A DNA stretch of 64,000 bases. It comes from Pseudomonadales bacterium (GTDB taxonomy: Bacteria; Pseudomonadota; Gammaproteobacteria; Pseudomonadales; JAHRWD01). The notes under the pieces are model-generated. The model saw only the letters and a program-made list of their open reading frames with translations, was not told the origin of the DNA and ran no database searches. The stretch is taken from positions 186,001 to 250,000 of the forward strand of contig JARGPR010000004.1 of assembly GCA_029210125.1 (NCBI GenBank). The letters run 5' to 3'. Shown here piece by piece: positions 1 through 9,518 of the stretch (position 1 is its first letter; each line of letters starts with the position of its first letter). The position numbers and the translations under genes were made by a program.

Positions 1-1347
1 GCACGACTGGGTGGCCTGACGGAATCGCTCAATAAAGCCAGCGAAGAGGTGGTGACTGCCAAGGCGCGAAGGAATGCAATCCACGCTGCATTGGCGAGGG
101 GCGAGCCAGTAGTGCCAGCAGGTGAAGAACAATCACTTACAGTACTGGAAGTTACACAGCAGCGTTTGCAAGGCGAGCTGGCTGAACTGGATAGCCGATA
201 TACCCGCGAATACATGGCTCGTCGCCCGTCAATGCAAGCGGTGATACAGCAGTTGGCTGACGTAGAAAAACAGATCAAACAAAAAATCAGCGTCGGTAAA
301 AAACGAGTACTTTCGCAGATAGAGCGGGAATATGAAGCGGCGGTTATAGCGCAGCAAAGCATTCAGCAGCAACTGGATGAGCACAAACAAAAAGCTATCG
401 AGTTTTCTGCACGATTTGCAGAGCATGAGGCGATGAAAGAGGAGCTACTGCAATTGGAGGCCAGCAGCCGGGAACTGCTGCAGCGATTGACCAGTATTGA
501 TATAAAACAGCAACAACGATATCCGCAAATAGAAGTGATTGAGTCAGGCTATCTTCCCACTCGCTCAGTCCGACCCGACTATTGGCGTGACACAGGATTG
601 CTGTTTTTAGTGGCTTTCTTTCTGGGCCTCGCGGCGATCTGGTTCTATGAATTTGTTAGACGGTCAGGGAAGGATGATGAACCCCCCGCTCCTGTGCAGC
701 CCAATATCTTTGCGATGACAGAGGCCAGGTTGCCTTCCTATCCCGCTGACCTGCTGGAGCAGGGACACAGGCCGGTATCCACCTTGCCCGAGCCGGACTC
801 GAAGCCTGAACCCGAAGAGATAGTCGAGCTGGATCTGTACAAGATGGATCGATTATTGGAGGCTGCAGATCTGGAAACGCAGCAAGTGATTGCGCTAGTT
901 CTGTCGGGCTTTACATTAGCTGAATTAGTCGCACTATCACTGGATGATATTCATGTTGAAAATGACAAGTATTTTATAACCGGAAGCGATAACAGGGTAA
1001 TCCGGCTTTCCGCAGCGGTCGCCAATTTATTGGAGCAAACAGAAGGGGCTCCATTCTGGCTTCAAAAAAATGAACCCTGCAGTACAGAGCAGCTCGAAGC
1101 ACTGCTCCGCTGCGCCGCAGTTGACGCGGGTATCGATAGACCCGTTATCGATAGTGAAACTATTCGCCATAGCTACATCGGTTATCTTGTCCGAGAAGGG
1201 ATCAAACTTTCTGAACTAGCGAAATTGGTGGGTGTATTGTCACCTGTAAAGCGGGCGGAGTATGCTAAGTTTTCACCGCCGGGTGCTGGGTTAGTGGTTG
1301 ATCAAATTAACCCCGTCTACCCAGCGTTACAAAATGGGATTGTCTAA
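1..1347 (+). CDS. Wzz/GumC-like chain-length protein with C-terminal degenerate tyrosine-recombinase fold (5' partial)
   Basis: The reading frame is open from the first base, so the N-terminus lies outside the window. Counting from the GTG at 49, residues 1-170 are a long coiled coil of the kind in Wzz/GumC polysaccharide co-polymerases, followed by the typical pre-membrane segment (RYPQIEVIESGYLP) and a membrane helix at about 183-203. Such proteins sit in the inner membrane and set the length of exported polysaccharide. In place of a short tail or tyrosine kinase there is a Pro/Glu-rich linker (about 208-260) and then about 150 residues that match the catalytic domain of phage integrase/XerC proteins: GFTLAEL at 287-293 resembles box I, ETIRHSY at 370-376 resembles box II, and Y405 lies 32 residues after R373, exactly as in the XerD of this window. 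Box I Arg is T289, the box II His is E370 and the third His is V396, so recombinase activity is unlikely. The fusion is seen directly; a sensory or scaffold role is inference. Confidence 0.8.
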   Translation, partial: ARLGGLTESLNKASEEVVTAKARRNAIHAALARGEPVVPAGEEQSLTVLEVTQQRLQGELAELDSRYTREYMARRPSMQAVIQQLADVEKQIKQKISVGKKRVLSQIEREYEAAVIAQQSIQQQLDEHKQKAIEFSARFAEHEAMKEELLQLEASSRELLQRLTSIDIKQQQRYPQIEVIESGYLPTRSVRPDYWRDTGLLFLVAFFLGLAAIWFYEFVRRSGKDDEPPAPVQPNIFAMTEARLPSYPADLLEQGHRPVSTLPEPDSKPEPEEIVELDLYKMDRLLEAADLETQQVIALVLSGFTLAELVALSLDDIHVENDKYFITGSDNRVIRLSAAVANLLEQTEGAPFWLQKNEPCSTEQLEALLRCAAVDAGIDRPVIDSETIRHSYIGYLVREGIKLSELAKLVGVLSPVKRAEYAKFSPPGAGLVVDQINPVYPALQNGIV

Positions 1348-1655
1348 TAAGAAAAACTAACAAGGAACAAACAGAATCCGCTGGTCTTACCCCGCTCCCC
1401 ACCCAAAAAATAGTCTACTCGGATTACTTCAAATCGAATCGATAAAAGTTGGTTTTACCAAATAACATCAATTGACTGAAGATTAAGCTGTTCACTGTTT
1501 TGGCGACTACGATCGTAACCATGCCTTAGAAAATACGCCGGTAATGATTGTCAAATGAAACCTGCGCTCACGCAATGTGACTGGAAAGAGCTTGAAGGTG
1601 ACAGTCATCCCGCTATTTTGAAATAGTAAGGGGTTAGCTTCATGGTTTTGTAGTG
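1348..1655. other. Intergenic region, no gene recognised
   Basis: About 308 bases separate the Wzz-like gene from the convergent DUF2235 gene. I see no credible coding sequence, tRNA or clear terminator. One short open stretch ending at the TGA near 1556 reads as protein-like (FGDYDRNHALENTPVMIVK) but has no start, no ribosome-binding site and no family I recognise; it could be a decayed gene end or chance. Confidence 0.4.
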
Positions 1656-2825
1656 CTAGCCAACTTCCTCATATCTTCCCATCAAACCATTGATAGATTT
1701 CGGGTAGTATCGAATCTTTTCAAGTTTTGAAAATGACTCAAAAGGTGTATTTAAATAGAGGTTGTCAGACTCCATTAATTTAATTACTGATTTGTGAATT
1801 TTGGGTTTTTGTTGACTGCTTTCACCATTATCTAGAACCTCGATTTTTCGCCGTTGTTTTACAGCACCATCTCCATGGTAGTGAAGTTGGAATTCATCAG
1901 CAATATCGTAATTCACTAACTTCTCGAGTTTTTGTTTTTTAAAACTAATGGGTTTTTCAGCGACTGTTTTCTGCAGTTTATCCAGCATATATGCCATGGG
2001 TATTTTACTGAGTTGGTTGTGGCGGTATCCACCCCCAAGATCAGCGTGAACGCCTGCGAACCACACTTCTTCTACGTGGTCAGCTTTATTACACAATGTA
2101 GGGATGAAGGGGTCTCTACTTTCATCAATGCTTACACAATGAACAACCTGGGTCACCTTTGGGGATACATCCAAATTTTTAAATATATTCAATTTTTGAA
2201 AACCAAAGCCAATATCTACCGGTATACCAAAAGCACCTACCGTATCAAAAAGCCCCAGGAAGCAGATGTCTATATCAGTGAACTTTTCATCACTTACAGC
2301 TCCGTACTTTTTATATACATTTTCGATAACGCCCGTGGACTGGTTTTTTTCTCGTTCTGTGTGTACTTCTAATGATGCAACGATACCGTTTTTATGGAGG
2401 TCGGAGGCCAGCATTCTGGCGGTAGCTGCACCTCTACTAAAGCCAAATATGCTAATGGTATCGCCCTTCCGATAGTGTTCTACAATGCCACAGTAGGCAC
2501 TATCCCGAATTCTTTTTTCACTACCTCCAAATGCACCCTTAAACCACGATCCGACCATACTGTTATCGTCATCATTACCGATCCCTCTGTAATATAGAGC
2601 AATGTGTTTTTCATGTTTAACAATATGGGGGATACTTTCTGCAGTATGTTCGCCCTCTAATGCACGAAACAATTTGTATATATTTGTCGTGATGCCATCG
2701 TTTTCGATCCCGTTTTCATCATTCCATGTACCATCCATAAACACCAATAGATGACGGGAGTCACCGCTATAGTCCAGATTGCTATGTACTACTTTTTTAT
2801 CAGTCATGTTTTTATTCTTCTTCAT
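1656..2825 (-). CDS. DUF2235 alpha/beta-hydrolase family protein (Tle1-like fold)
   Basis: The protein starts its domain with LLVFMDGTWND (27-37), has GIGND near 81-85 and the nucleophile elbow GFSRG (S130), and later GVHADLGGGY; these are the hallmarks of the DUF2235 domain, an alpha/beta hydrolase that includes T6SS phospholipase effectors of the Tle1 type. At 389 residues it is close to the bare domain, without an obvious extra effector region. There is no signal peptide and no VgrG, PAAR, chaperone or immunity gene alongside, so an effector role is not supported by context; a cytoplasmic lipase or esterase is equally possible. A second start at M7 is possible. The gene looks more A+T-rich than the flanking core genes and sits between two non-operonic neighbours, which suggests recent acquisition. 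Confidence 0.8.
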   Translation of the reverse strand: MKKNKNMTDKKVVHSNLDYSGDSRHLLVFMDGTWNDENGIENDGITTNIYKLFRALEGEHTAESIPHIVKHEKHIALYYRGIGNDDDNSMVGSWFKGAFGGSEKRIRDSAYCGIVEHYRKGDTISIFGFSRGAATARMLASDLHKNGIVASLEVHTEREKNQSTGVIENVYKKYGAVSDEKFTDIDICFLGLFDTVGAFGIPVDIGFGFQKLNIFKNLDVSPKVTQVVHCVSIDESRDPFIPTLCNKADHVEEVWFAGVHADLGGGYRHNQLSKIPMAYMLDKLQKTVAEKPISFKKQKLEKLVNYDIADEFQLHYHGDGAVKQRRKIEVLDNGESSQQKPKIHKSVIKLMESDNLYLNTPFESFSKLEKIRYYPKSINGLMGRYEEVG

Positions 2826-2888
2826 TTTGACAAGGGCGACGCACTTAATTTGCGAATCCAGTAATGAGTAATAATCGTATCTGATTTG

Positions 2889-3686
2889 TTAACTTGCTAC
2901 CAATGTATCAAGGTTTTCATGTAAAAATTTGAGTGTTCGATTCAGTGCATTGAATGTGGGATGTCCCTGTTCATTAATCAGCTCTGTGGTTAGTACCGAA
3001 TGAGCGCTCTTGGATATGCCATGGCTATTACCCGTGGATGAATCGATCTCAATGGTTTCTAGGTTGTCACCCAGTTCCTGCCTTAGTCGATCAAACCGTT
3101 CCGGCGGGCTGGTTTTATCGTCGCTGAATCGTAACGCCAGTACTTTTTGATTCTGTTCCTTTACGCGTTTTTTAACACAGGCCAGGTCGGAATCGCTGAT
3201 ATGTAGGGCGGAACGTTTATTGGCGCTGACGGGGAATGGCAGCGAAGGTTGACTGAGTACAGGTGCCATTACCGATGGATCTACCATCAGCGAAAGCGCG
3301 AAGTTGCCGGTTAGGCACATTCCAATGGCTCCGACACCGGGGCCGCCGAGTTCTTTATGCGCACTTCGGCAAAGGGCACGCAGGTAGTGTGTAATGGGGC
3401 TTGATCTGCGACTTGCTAGCACTTTGAACTCTTTGCGGATACAGGCGCGTAGTAGTTCCTTGGCAATGTACCCCGGAGAATTGGGTTTGCCGGGGGTGCC
3501 AAACATATGTGGCATAAAAACGCTAAAACCACTGTCAGCGACGAGGGTGGCAAAGCGCGCTACCTCCGGTGTAATACCCGGAACCTCATGCATGATAATG
3601 ACACCGGGGCCGGCGCCCCGGCGGTAAATAGGGTAGCTCTCACCATTGTGGCTAAACTGGTCTAGCGAAAATCCTTCTAATGGCAT
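2889..3686 (-). CDS. Dienelactone hydrolase family protein
   Basis: This 265-residue protein has the fold markers of dienelactone hydrolases: GPGVIIMHEVPGIT (26-39) forms the oxyanion/first-strand region, GMCLTG puts the Cys nucleophile at C124 in the position that is Ser in most alpha/beta hydrolases, and GNSHGISKSAH near the end supplies candidate catalytic His residues. Family members hydrolyse lactones or esters, classically dienelactone in chloroaromatic breakdown, but most genomic copies have unknown substrates. No aromatic-degradation genes are adjacent. It is separated by 45 bp from modA and 63 bp from the DUF2235 gene, all on the minus strand; joint transcription is possible but unproven. 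Confidence 0.85.
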   Translation of the reverse strand: MPLEGFSLDQFSHNGESYPIYRRGAGPGVIIMHEVPGITPEVARFATLVADSGFSVFMPHMFGTPGKPNSPGYIAKELLRACIRKEFKVLASRRSSPITHYLRALCRSAHKELGGPGVGAIGMCLTGNFALSLMVDPSVMAPVLSQPSLPFPVSANKRSALHISDSDLACVKKRVKEQNQKVLALRFSDDKTSPPERFDRLRQELGDNLETIEIDSSTGNSHGISKSAHSVLTTELINEQGHPTFNALNRTLKFLHENLDTLVAS

Positions 3687-3731
3687 GGCTGATTCCCTAC
3701 CGGTTGTGAGTCACATCACGATGGCTATTGA

Positions 3732-4523
3732 TCACTTTTGTAATCCACTGTCGGAATGATCGCTGTAACCGAAGCGTTCGAGGATAGATCGGTTTGAACG
3801 AATAAATTCCAGTAGTGCTTGAGCAGCGAGGTTATTTTTACCCTGGGCTAAAAGTACCGCATCCTGCTTGATCGGGCTGTAGAGATTTTTCGGGATAACC
3901 CAACCAGAACCTCTGGCCAGCTCGCCATTTTCAGTCACCTGTGAGCCAGCAATCATCCCAACCTGGGCGTTACCGCTGCTGACAAACTGGTATGCTTGGG
4001 CAATATTTTGGCCCTGTATCAGTTTCGGTTTTATCTGTTCTGTGATGCCCAAATGATCGAACACCTCAATGGCCGCTCTGCCGTAGGGGGCTAATCGAGG
4101 GTTGGCAATGGCTAGTTTGTTGAAATCACCGCCGAGCAAAATATCGGCATTTTTTTTGATGAGTATTGGCTCAGGCGACCACAATATCAATGTGCCTATC
4201 GCATAGGTAAAACGGCTTTTCGGCACCGCCAAACCCTGCTGCTCAAGAGCTATTGGCTTGCTTTGATCTGCGGATAAAAAAACCTCAAAGGGCGCACCGT
4301 TACGGATTTGTGCATATAGTTTGCCGGACGAGCCAAAGGATATTTGGGCATGGTGACCGGTGATTTCGGTAAATTGCCGGGCAATGAGTTTCATCGGTTT
4401 GATAAAGTTGGCAGCCACCGCAACACTGACCGTATCCGCCGATGCAGGCAAAGAAAGCGCGCAAAAAACTCCGCAACAAAACCAACCCCACAGCATGCCG
4501 AAAAGCCTACTCTCAAATTTCAC
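3732..4523 (-). CDS. modA: Molybdate ABC transporter periplasmic binding protein ModA
   Basis: The 263-residue protein begins with a signal peptide (hydrophobic run ending ALSLPASA, cleavage near residue 29), then VSVAVAANFIKPM and ISFGSSGKLYAQI, the regions that bind the oxyanion in ModA/WtpA proteins, followed by FEVFLSADQSKP and later QAYQFVSSGNAQVGMI. It should capture molybdate or tungstate in the periplasm for a ModBC permease. No modB or modC lies beside it in this window, so the permease partners must be encoded elsewhere or this is an orphan binding protein. It is divergent from rep, with a 107-bp shared upstream region. Confidence 0.88.
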   Translation of the reverse strand: MKFESRLFGMLWGWFCCGVFCALSLPASADTVSVAVAANFIKPMKLIARQFTEITGHHAQISFGSSGKLYAQIRNGAPFEVFLSADQSKPIALEQQGLAVPKSRFTYAIGTLILWSPEPILIKKNADILLGGDFNKLAIANPRLAPYGRAAIEVFDHLGITEQIKPKLIQGQNIAQAYQFVSSGNAQVGMIAGSQVTENGELARGSGWVIPKNLYSPIKQDAVLLAQGKNNLAAQALLEFIRSNRSILERFGYSDHSDSGLQK

Positions 4524-4630
4524 GAAACGGTTCCAAAATAGATCATCTTTGCTTTATACCATAAAAGCCTCGTGTAGAATGTCGCGCTCGATATTCTAAT
4601 GGCACCAAGCATTCACACAGCGGCCCACTC

Positions 4631-6664
4631 TTGAGTTCAAGTTCTACCCCAACACCCAAATTCAGTTTAAACCCGGAGCAGCTTAAAGCGGTTCAGTATG
4701 TCGATGGCCCCTGCCTGGTGCTGGCCGGTGCCGGTTCCGGTAAAACCAGAGTGATTACCGAGAAAATCGCCTACCTTATTAAAGAATGCGATATCGCCGC
4801 TCACCACATTACTGCGGTGACTTTTACCAATAAGGCCGCGCGGGAGATGAAGGAGCGGGTTTCAAAACAGCTGGATAAAAAAGCCCGCCGGGGGCTGACA
4901 ATCTCTACTTTTCATACTCTGGGTTTGAAAATTATTCGCAGTGAGCAGCCTATGCTGGGGCTAAGCGATGGCTTCTCGATTTTTGATTCCCATGATAGCG
5001 GCCAATTGATCCGTGAGCTGATGTTGGCCTCGGTTGAGGAAGCGGAGGATGCGACGGATCGGGTTAAGTTTCATATCTCAAACTGGAAGAACAACCTGAT
5101 CTCCTGCGACCATGCGCTGTCCCACGCGGCAGACAAAGAGGAGCAGCTATCAGCGCGGGTATATGTTGAATATGAACGTAGCCTGCGGGCCTACAATGCG
5201 GTGGATTTTGATGATCTGATTATGCTGCCAGCCCGCCTGTTTGCCGCCGAACCGGCGGTACTTGCCAAATGGCAGTCGCGGATTCGGTATCTGCTGGTCG
5301 ATGAATATCAGGATACCAATCAGTCCCAGTATCAGATGGTTAAATACCTGGTGGGTCAACGCGCTGCCTTCACCGTGGTGGGGGATGATGACCAGTCCAT
5401 CTACTCCTGGCGGGGTGCGCAGCCAGAAAACCTGGCGCTATTGGCGGAGGATTTCCCAAGCCTTGAGCTGATTAAACTGGAGCAAAATTACCGTTCATCA
5501 TCGCTGATCTTAAAAGCGGCCAATGCGGTGATCGACAACAATCCCCACGTTTTTGATAAACGCCTGTGGAGCCAGCTTGAGCACGGTGAATCGATCCGCG
5601 CCTTACGCTGCGCCAGTGAAGATGCTGAAGCGGAACGAGTCGCCACGGATATCTTTAATCACCACCTGCAGCATAAACGGCCTTTCAGCGATTATGCGAT
5701 CTTGTATCGCGGTAATTTCCAATCGAGGCTGATTGAAACCAAACTCAAGACCCTGCAGGTTCCTTACAAGATCAGTGGCGGTAGCTCTTTTTTTGGGAAA
5801 ACCGAGATTCGTGACATCCTCTATTATCTGCGGGTGATTATTAACCCCGACGATGACAACGCCTTTCTACGGATTATCAACGTGCCGCGCCGTGAGATTG
5901 GCCCCCGTACTCTCGAAAAACTCAGCGCTTACGCCCAGCAGCGAGAAAAAAGCCTGCTGGCCGCTAGTGGCGAAATTGGTTTGCGGCACCATCTTCCTGA
6001 ACGAGTCATCGAAAAACTGGAGGTTTTTTCACGCTGGATGACCAAGCTTCAACAGCGTTGCGTGCAGGAAGACCCGATGAAGGCAATCCGCCAGATGATT
6101 GATGATATCCATTATGAAACCTGGTGTTATGAACAGAGCAGCAACCCCCGCGCCGCCGAAAAAAAGATGGAAAATATTGGCCAATTGCTGAATTCCATCA
6201 ATTCAATGCTGGAGAAAAATGAAGATTCTGACCTCAGCGACGTAATCCGAAAACTGGTATTGCTCGATATGCTCGATGAAAAACAGCAAGAGGATGACGA
6301 CGACCGGGTGCAGCTAATGACTCTGCATGCCAGCAAGGGGTTGGAGTTCCCCCATGTCTTTATAATGGGCATGGAGGAGGAACTGCTGCCCCACCGTACC
6401 AGCCTCGAAGAGGATTCGGTTGAGGAAGAGCGGCGGCTATTCTACGTGGGCATCACCCGCGCCCAGCGTGAGCTGACTCTGACCCTTAGCGCCCGCCGTC
6501 GCCAGTACGGTGAAGTCAGTGAATGTACCCCAAGCCGTTTTCTGGATGAGCTGCCGAGAAATGATGTGGAATGGGAGGGTTGGGATCAACAGCGGTCAGA
6601 GGAAGAAACCAAAGCTGTCGCCAGTGCGCATATCAGCAACTTGCGTGCAATTCTCGATAAGTGA
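4631..6664 (+). CDS. rep: ATP-dependent DNA helicase Rep
   Basis: Superfamily 1A 3'-5' helicase of 677 residues, the usual Rep length. Visible motifs: LNPEQLKAVQYVDGPCLVLAGAGSGKT at the N-terminus containing the Q motif and Walker A (GAGSGKT 33-39), TFTNKAAREMKER (Ia), DEYQDTN at 224-230 (Walker B), GDDDQSIYSWRGA (III), QNYRS (IV), TLHASKGLEFPHVF (V) and EEERRLFYVGITRA (VI). Rep helps replication forks pass protein blocks. It is shorter than UvrD and lacks UvrD's C-terminal tail. The start is a TTG: no ATG or GTG precedes the Q motif in frame, and the TTG allows the full N-terminus. It is divergent from modA. Confidence 0.93.
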   Translation: MSSSSTPTPKFSLNPEQLKAVQYVDGPCLVLAGAGSGKTRVITEKIAYLIKECDIAAHHITAVTFTNKAAREMKERVSKQLDKKARRGLTISTFHTLGLKIIRSEQPMLGLSDGFSIFDSHDSGQLIRELMLASVEEAEDATDRVKFHISNWKNNLISCDHALSHAADKEEQLSARVYVEYERSLRAYNAVDFDDLIMLPARLFAAEPAVLAKWQSRIRYLLVDEYQDTNQSQYQMVKYLVGQRAAFTVVGDDDQSIYSWRGAQPENLALLAEDFPSLELIKLEQNYRSSSLILKAANAVIDNNPHVFDKRLWSQLEHGESIRALRCASEDAEAERVATDIFNHHLQHKRPFSDYAILYRGNFQSRLIETKLKTLQVPYKISGGSSFFGKTEIRDILYYLRVIINPDDDNAFLRIINVPRREIGPRTLEKLSAYAQQREKSLLAASGEIGLRHHLPERVIEKLEVFSRWMTKLQQRCVQEDPMKAIRQMIDDIHYETWCYEQSSNPRAAEKKMENIGQLLNSINSMLEKNEDSDLSDVIRKLVLLDMLDEKQQEDDDDRVQLMTLHASKGLEFPHVFIMGMEEELLPHRTSLEEDSVEEERRLFYVGITRAQRELTLTLSARRRQYGEVSECTPSRFLDELPRNDVEWEGWDQQRSEEETKAVASAHISNLRAILDK

Positions 6665-6796
6665 TTCGAAACCCTGATTTGTAATGAGCCGTGATAGAAT
6701 CTGCGCTTTGAGAGCAGCCGGTCATCTGGCGAGTGTCTTGGCCTGTAGATAGAAACTAAAAGAAAGAAATCAGAACAAAATGAGACCCATATTCCA

Positions 6797-7369
6797 ATGT
6801 TGTTGATGATCGATAATTACGACTCCTTCACCTACAACGTGGTGCAATACCTTGCGGAGCTGGGGGCGGATGTAGAAGTACATCGCAATGACGAAATCAG
6901 CGTTGAGCAGATCAGGGCGTTAAACCCCGAGCGATTGGTGATATCCCCCGGCCCCTGTACCCCTAACGAAGCGGGCATTTCAATTGATGCGATTAACGAG
7001 TTTGCCGGTAAATTACCCATTCTTGGTATCTGCCTTGGGCATCAGGCCATTGGTCAGGCCTTTGGTGGGAAAATAGTGCGCGCCAAAAAAGTGATGCACG
7101 GAAAAACCTCGATGATTCACCACAATGATTTTGGTGTGTTCAAGGGGCTGCCAAACCCTTTTCAGGCTACTCGGTACCACTCGCTAGTGATCGAACAATC
7201 CAGTTTGCCGGATTGTCTCGAAGTCACCGCCTGGACCGAAACTGAATCCGGTGAACTTGATGAAATAATGGGTATACGACATCGGGAGCTGGATATTCAG
7301 GGGGTGCAATTTCACCCTGAATCGATACTGACCCACGAAGGCCACGCACTGCTTAGGAATTTTCTTTAG
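6797..7369 (+). CDS. trpG: Anthranilate synthase glutamine amidotransferase subunit (TrpG/PabA)
   Basis: Class I glutamine amidotransferase of 190 residues. It shows [16 protein letters not shown] at the start, the oxyanion region [12 protein letters not shown], the nucleophile motif [10 protein letters not shown] with Cys79, and GVQFHPESI with the catalytic His/Glu near the C-terminus. It supplies ammonia for anthranilate synthesis from chorismate, and the same protein often also serves p-aminobenzoate synthase. It is the first gene of trpG-trpD-trpC, 23 bp ahead of trpD. The large subunit trpE is not adjacent, as in Pseudomonas where trpE and trpGDC are also apart. The upstream 130 bp contain a possible extended -10 (TG-N-TAGAAT near 6692-6700) but no recognisable Trp leader peptide. 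Confidence 0.92.
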   Translation: MLLMIDNYDSFTYNVVQYLAELGADVEVHRNDEISVEQIRALNPERLVISPGPCTPNEAGISIDAINEFAGKLPILGICLGHQAIGQAFGGKIVRAKKVMHGKTSMIHHNDFGVFKGLPNPFQATRYHSLVIEQSSLPDCLEVTAWTETESGELDEIMGIRHRELDIQGVQFHPESILTHEGHALLRNFL

Positions 7370-7392
7370 AAGTAAATCGGGATATTAAGTCA

Positions 7393-8409
7393 ATGGATAT
7401 CAAACAAGCAATCGCACAGGTAATTGAGGGTCAAGACCTCACCCGTAATCAGATGGGCCAGGTGATGACCCAGATTATGACTGGTGAGGCCACGCCTTCG
7501 CAGATCGGTGGTTTTCTGGTTGGCCTGCGGATGAAGGGTGAAACCGTTGAAGAGATTGTAGCGGCAGCAGAAGTGATGCGTAAACTCGCAACGCTGGTAC
7601 ATCTGGATAGCAAAAAACTGGTGGATACCTGCGGTACCGGCGGTGATGAATCCGGCATTTTTAACGTCTCCACGGCTTCAGCCTTTGTGGTTGCGGCGGC
7701 GGGTGGACAGGTTGCCAAACATGGTAATCGTTCGGTTTCCAGTAATACTGGCAGTGCCGATGTGCTGGAGCAGGCTGGCGTAAATTTGCAGTTAAACGCT
7801 GAGCAGGTCGCCCGTTGTGTGCAAGAAGTTGGGGTCGGGTTTATGTTTGCCCCCGCCCACCACGGTGCAATGAAACATGCGATCGGGCCGCGTAAAGAGA
7901 TGGCGGTTCGTACTATTTTTAATTTCCTTGGACCATTAACGAACCCTGCCGGAGCGGCCAATCAGGTATTGGGTGTGTTCAGTGTTCAATGGTGTCGGCC
8001 GTTAGCCGAAGTACTTCAAGCGCTGGGCAGTGAACATGTGCTGGTGGTGAATTCTGAAGATGGTCTCGATGAAATCAGCACTGCTGCGCCGACCCATGTG
8101 GCTGAATTGAAAAATGGTGAGATTCGCGAGTATGTCATTCAGCCAGAGGATTTTGGAATCAAACGACAACCTTTGGATACTATGAAAGTAAAAAATGCGA
8201 CCGAGAGCCTGGCATTGATTGAAGAAGCGTTAAGCGATGAAGGTGGAGCGGCAAGCGATATTCTGGCGCTTAATGGCGGTGCGGCGATCTATGCAGCCAA
8301 TATTTGCTCGACATTGGAGCAGGGTGTTGAAATGGCGCAGGATCTGTTGGCCAGCGGTCAGGCCCGTGAAAAACTGAAGGATCTGATCTCCTTTAGTCAA
8401 AGTGTTTAA
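7393..8409 (+). CDS. trpD: Anthranilate phosphoribosyltransferase
   Basis: The protein (338 residues) transfers the phosphoribosyl group of PRPP to anthranilate, the second committed tryptophan step. Evidence is the glycine-rich PRPP loop CGTGGDESGIFNVST, KHGNRSVSSNTGSADVLE, and FAPAHHGAMKHAIGPRKEM, which are the conserved substrate- and PRPP-binding segments, with the NFLGPLTNPA motif after them. Length is standard. It lies 23 bp behind trpG and 42 bp ahead of trpC on the same strand, consistent with one operon. Confidence 0.95.
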   Translation: MDIKQAIAQVIEGQDLTRNQMGQVMTQIMTGEATPSQIGGFLVGLRMKGETVEEIVAAAEVMRKLATLVHLDSKKLVDTCGTGGDESGIFNVSTASAFVVAAAGGQVAKHGNRSVSSNTGSADVLEQAGVNLQLNAEQVARCVQEVGVGFMFAPAHHGAMKHAIGPRKEMAVRTIFNFLGPLTNPAGAANQVLGVFSVQWCRPLAEVLQALGSEHVLVVNSEDGLDEISTAAPTHVAELKNGEIREYVIQPEDFGIKRQPLDTMKVKNATESLALIEEALSDEGGAASDILALNGGAAIYAANICSTLEQGVEMAQDLLASGQAREKLKDLISFSQSV

Positions 8410-8451
8410 AACTAAAAACATATAGAGACAACAGCATTTAAGGCGAGTCGT

Positions 8452-9243
8452 ATGAGTACAATTCTGGATAAAATACTGGCCCGCAAAGCAGAAGAAGTGG
8501 CGGAGCGCCAGAACAAGGTTTCCCTGGACCAACTTAAATCGCAGCTCGAAACCTATACCGATATGCCCCGTGGTTTTGTTCAATCAATCGAAGCGAGTAT
8601 CCAAGCCGGCGATCCGGCGGTGATCTCTGAAGTAAAACGCGCTTCCCCCAGCAAAGGGCTGATCCGTGAGGATTTTGACCCTGCTGCAATCGCTGAAAGC
8701 TACCAAAGTGGCGGTGCCAGCTGCCTTTCGGTATTAACCGATATCGACTTTTTTCAGGGAGCAGATCTATTTTTGCAACAGGCTCGTGCTGCCTGTTCAT
8801 TGCCGGTTTTGCGGAAGGATTTCACCATCAGCGAATATCAGATTATTGAATCTCGCTTGTTAGGTGCCGATTGTATTCTGCTGATTGTGTCTGCGTTAGA
8901 TGCCAAGCCGTTAAATGAGTTATGCACAATCGCACGCGCCATCGGGCTTGATGTGCTGGTTGAAGTTCACGACAGGCAGGAACTTGAATTGGCGCTACAG
9001 CTCGATACCCGGCTGATCGGCATCAATAATCGCAACCTTAAAGACTTTACCACCTCACTGAATACCACCATTGATCTGCTGGAGTTTATTCCGGCTGATC
9101 GTATTGTGGTGACCGAAAGTGGTATTCATACCCGTCAGGATGTGGAGTTGATGCGCAGCCACAAAGTGAATAGCTTTCTGGTTGGGGAAGCATTTATGCG
9201 CGCCGATGAACCGGGTCAGAAATTGCGGGAGCTGTTTTTTTAG
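8452..9243 (+). CDS. trpC: Indole-3-glycerol phosphate synthase
   Basis: A (beta/alpha)8 barrel of 263 residues that closes the indole ring of indole-3-glycerol phosphate. The start [16 protein letters not shown], the catalytic segment [37 protein letters not shown], the IGINNRNL loop and [12 protein letters not shown] are all diagnostic. This is the stand-alone form, without a fused TrpF domain. It is the last gene of trpGDC; a weak hairpin without a strong T-run lies just behind it (about 9260-9279). Confidence 0.95.
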   Translation: MSTILDKILARKAEEVAERQNKVSLDQLKSQLETYTDMPRGFVQSIEASIQAGDPAVISEVKRASPSKGLIREDFDPAAIAESYQSGGASCLSVLTDIDFFQGADLFLQQARAACSLPVLRKDFTISEYQIIESRLLGADCILLIVSALDAKPLNELCTIARAIGLDVLVEVHDRQELELALQLDTRLIGINNRNLKDFTTSLNTTIDLLEFIPADRIVVTESGIHTRQDVELMRSHKVNSFLVGEAFMRADEPGQKLRELFF

Positions 9244-9518
9244 CGATCTGTATCCGTCGGGCTGCCTGCTTAGGTAGCCTGTTCCCTTCTACCTGATTTC
9301 CCAAATCGTGACATCGGCGGTGTGCTGGGATAGAATTTCCCGCTCACAGGTTAACAATAATAATATCCGGCTACCTGAAACAATCCCTGTTATCTGCTCA
9401 ATATTGATGATCCCTTCAACAGGGCTGTCTCGATATTGCTACAGCCAAATCGGCTGACAAGCGCTGGTGTGAAAAGTTGTTTGCCTCTTTTTAAAAACTA
9501 CATGGAGGTCTCAACACC

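Noticed and set aside
7449-7961. Long open frame antisense to trpD (170 codons)
   Set aside because: It lies wholly inside trpD, has low-complexity Ser/Pro/Thr-rich content and no family motif; it is a codon shadow.
9260-9279. Hairpin GGCTGCCT/AGGTAGCC behind trpC as a terminator
   Set aside because: The stem is eight bases with one wobble and no proper T-run follows; not strong enough to list.
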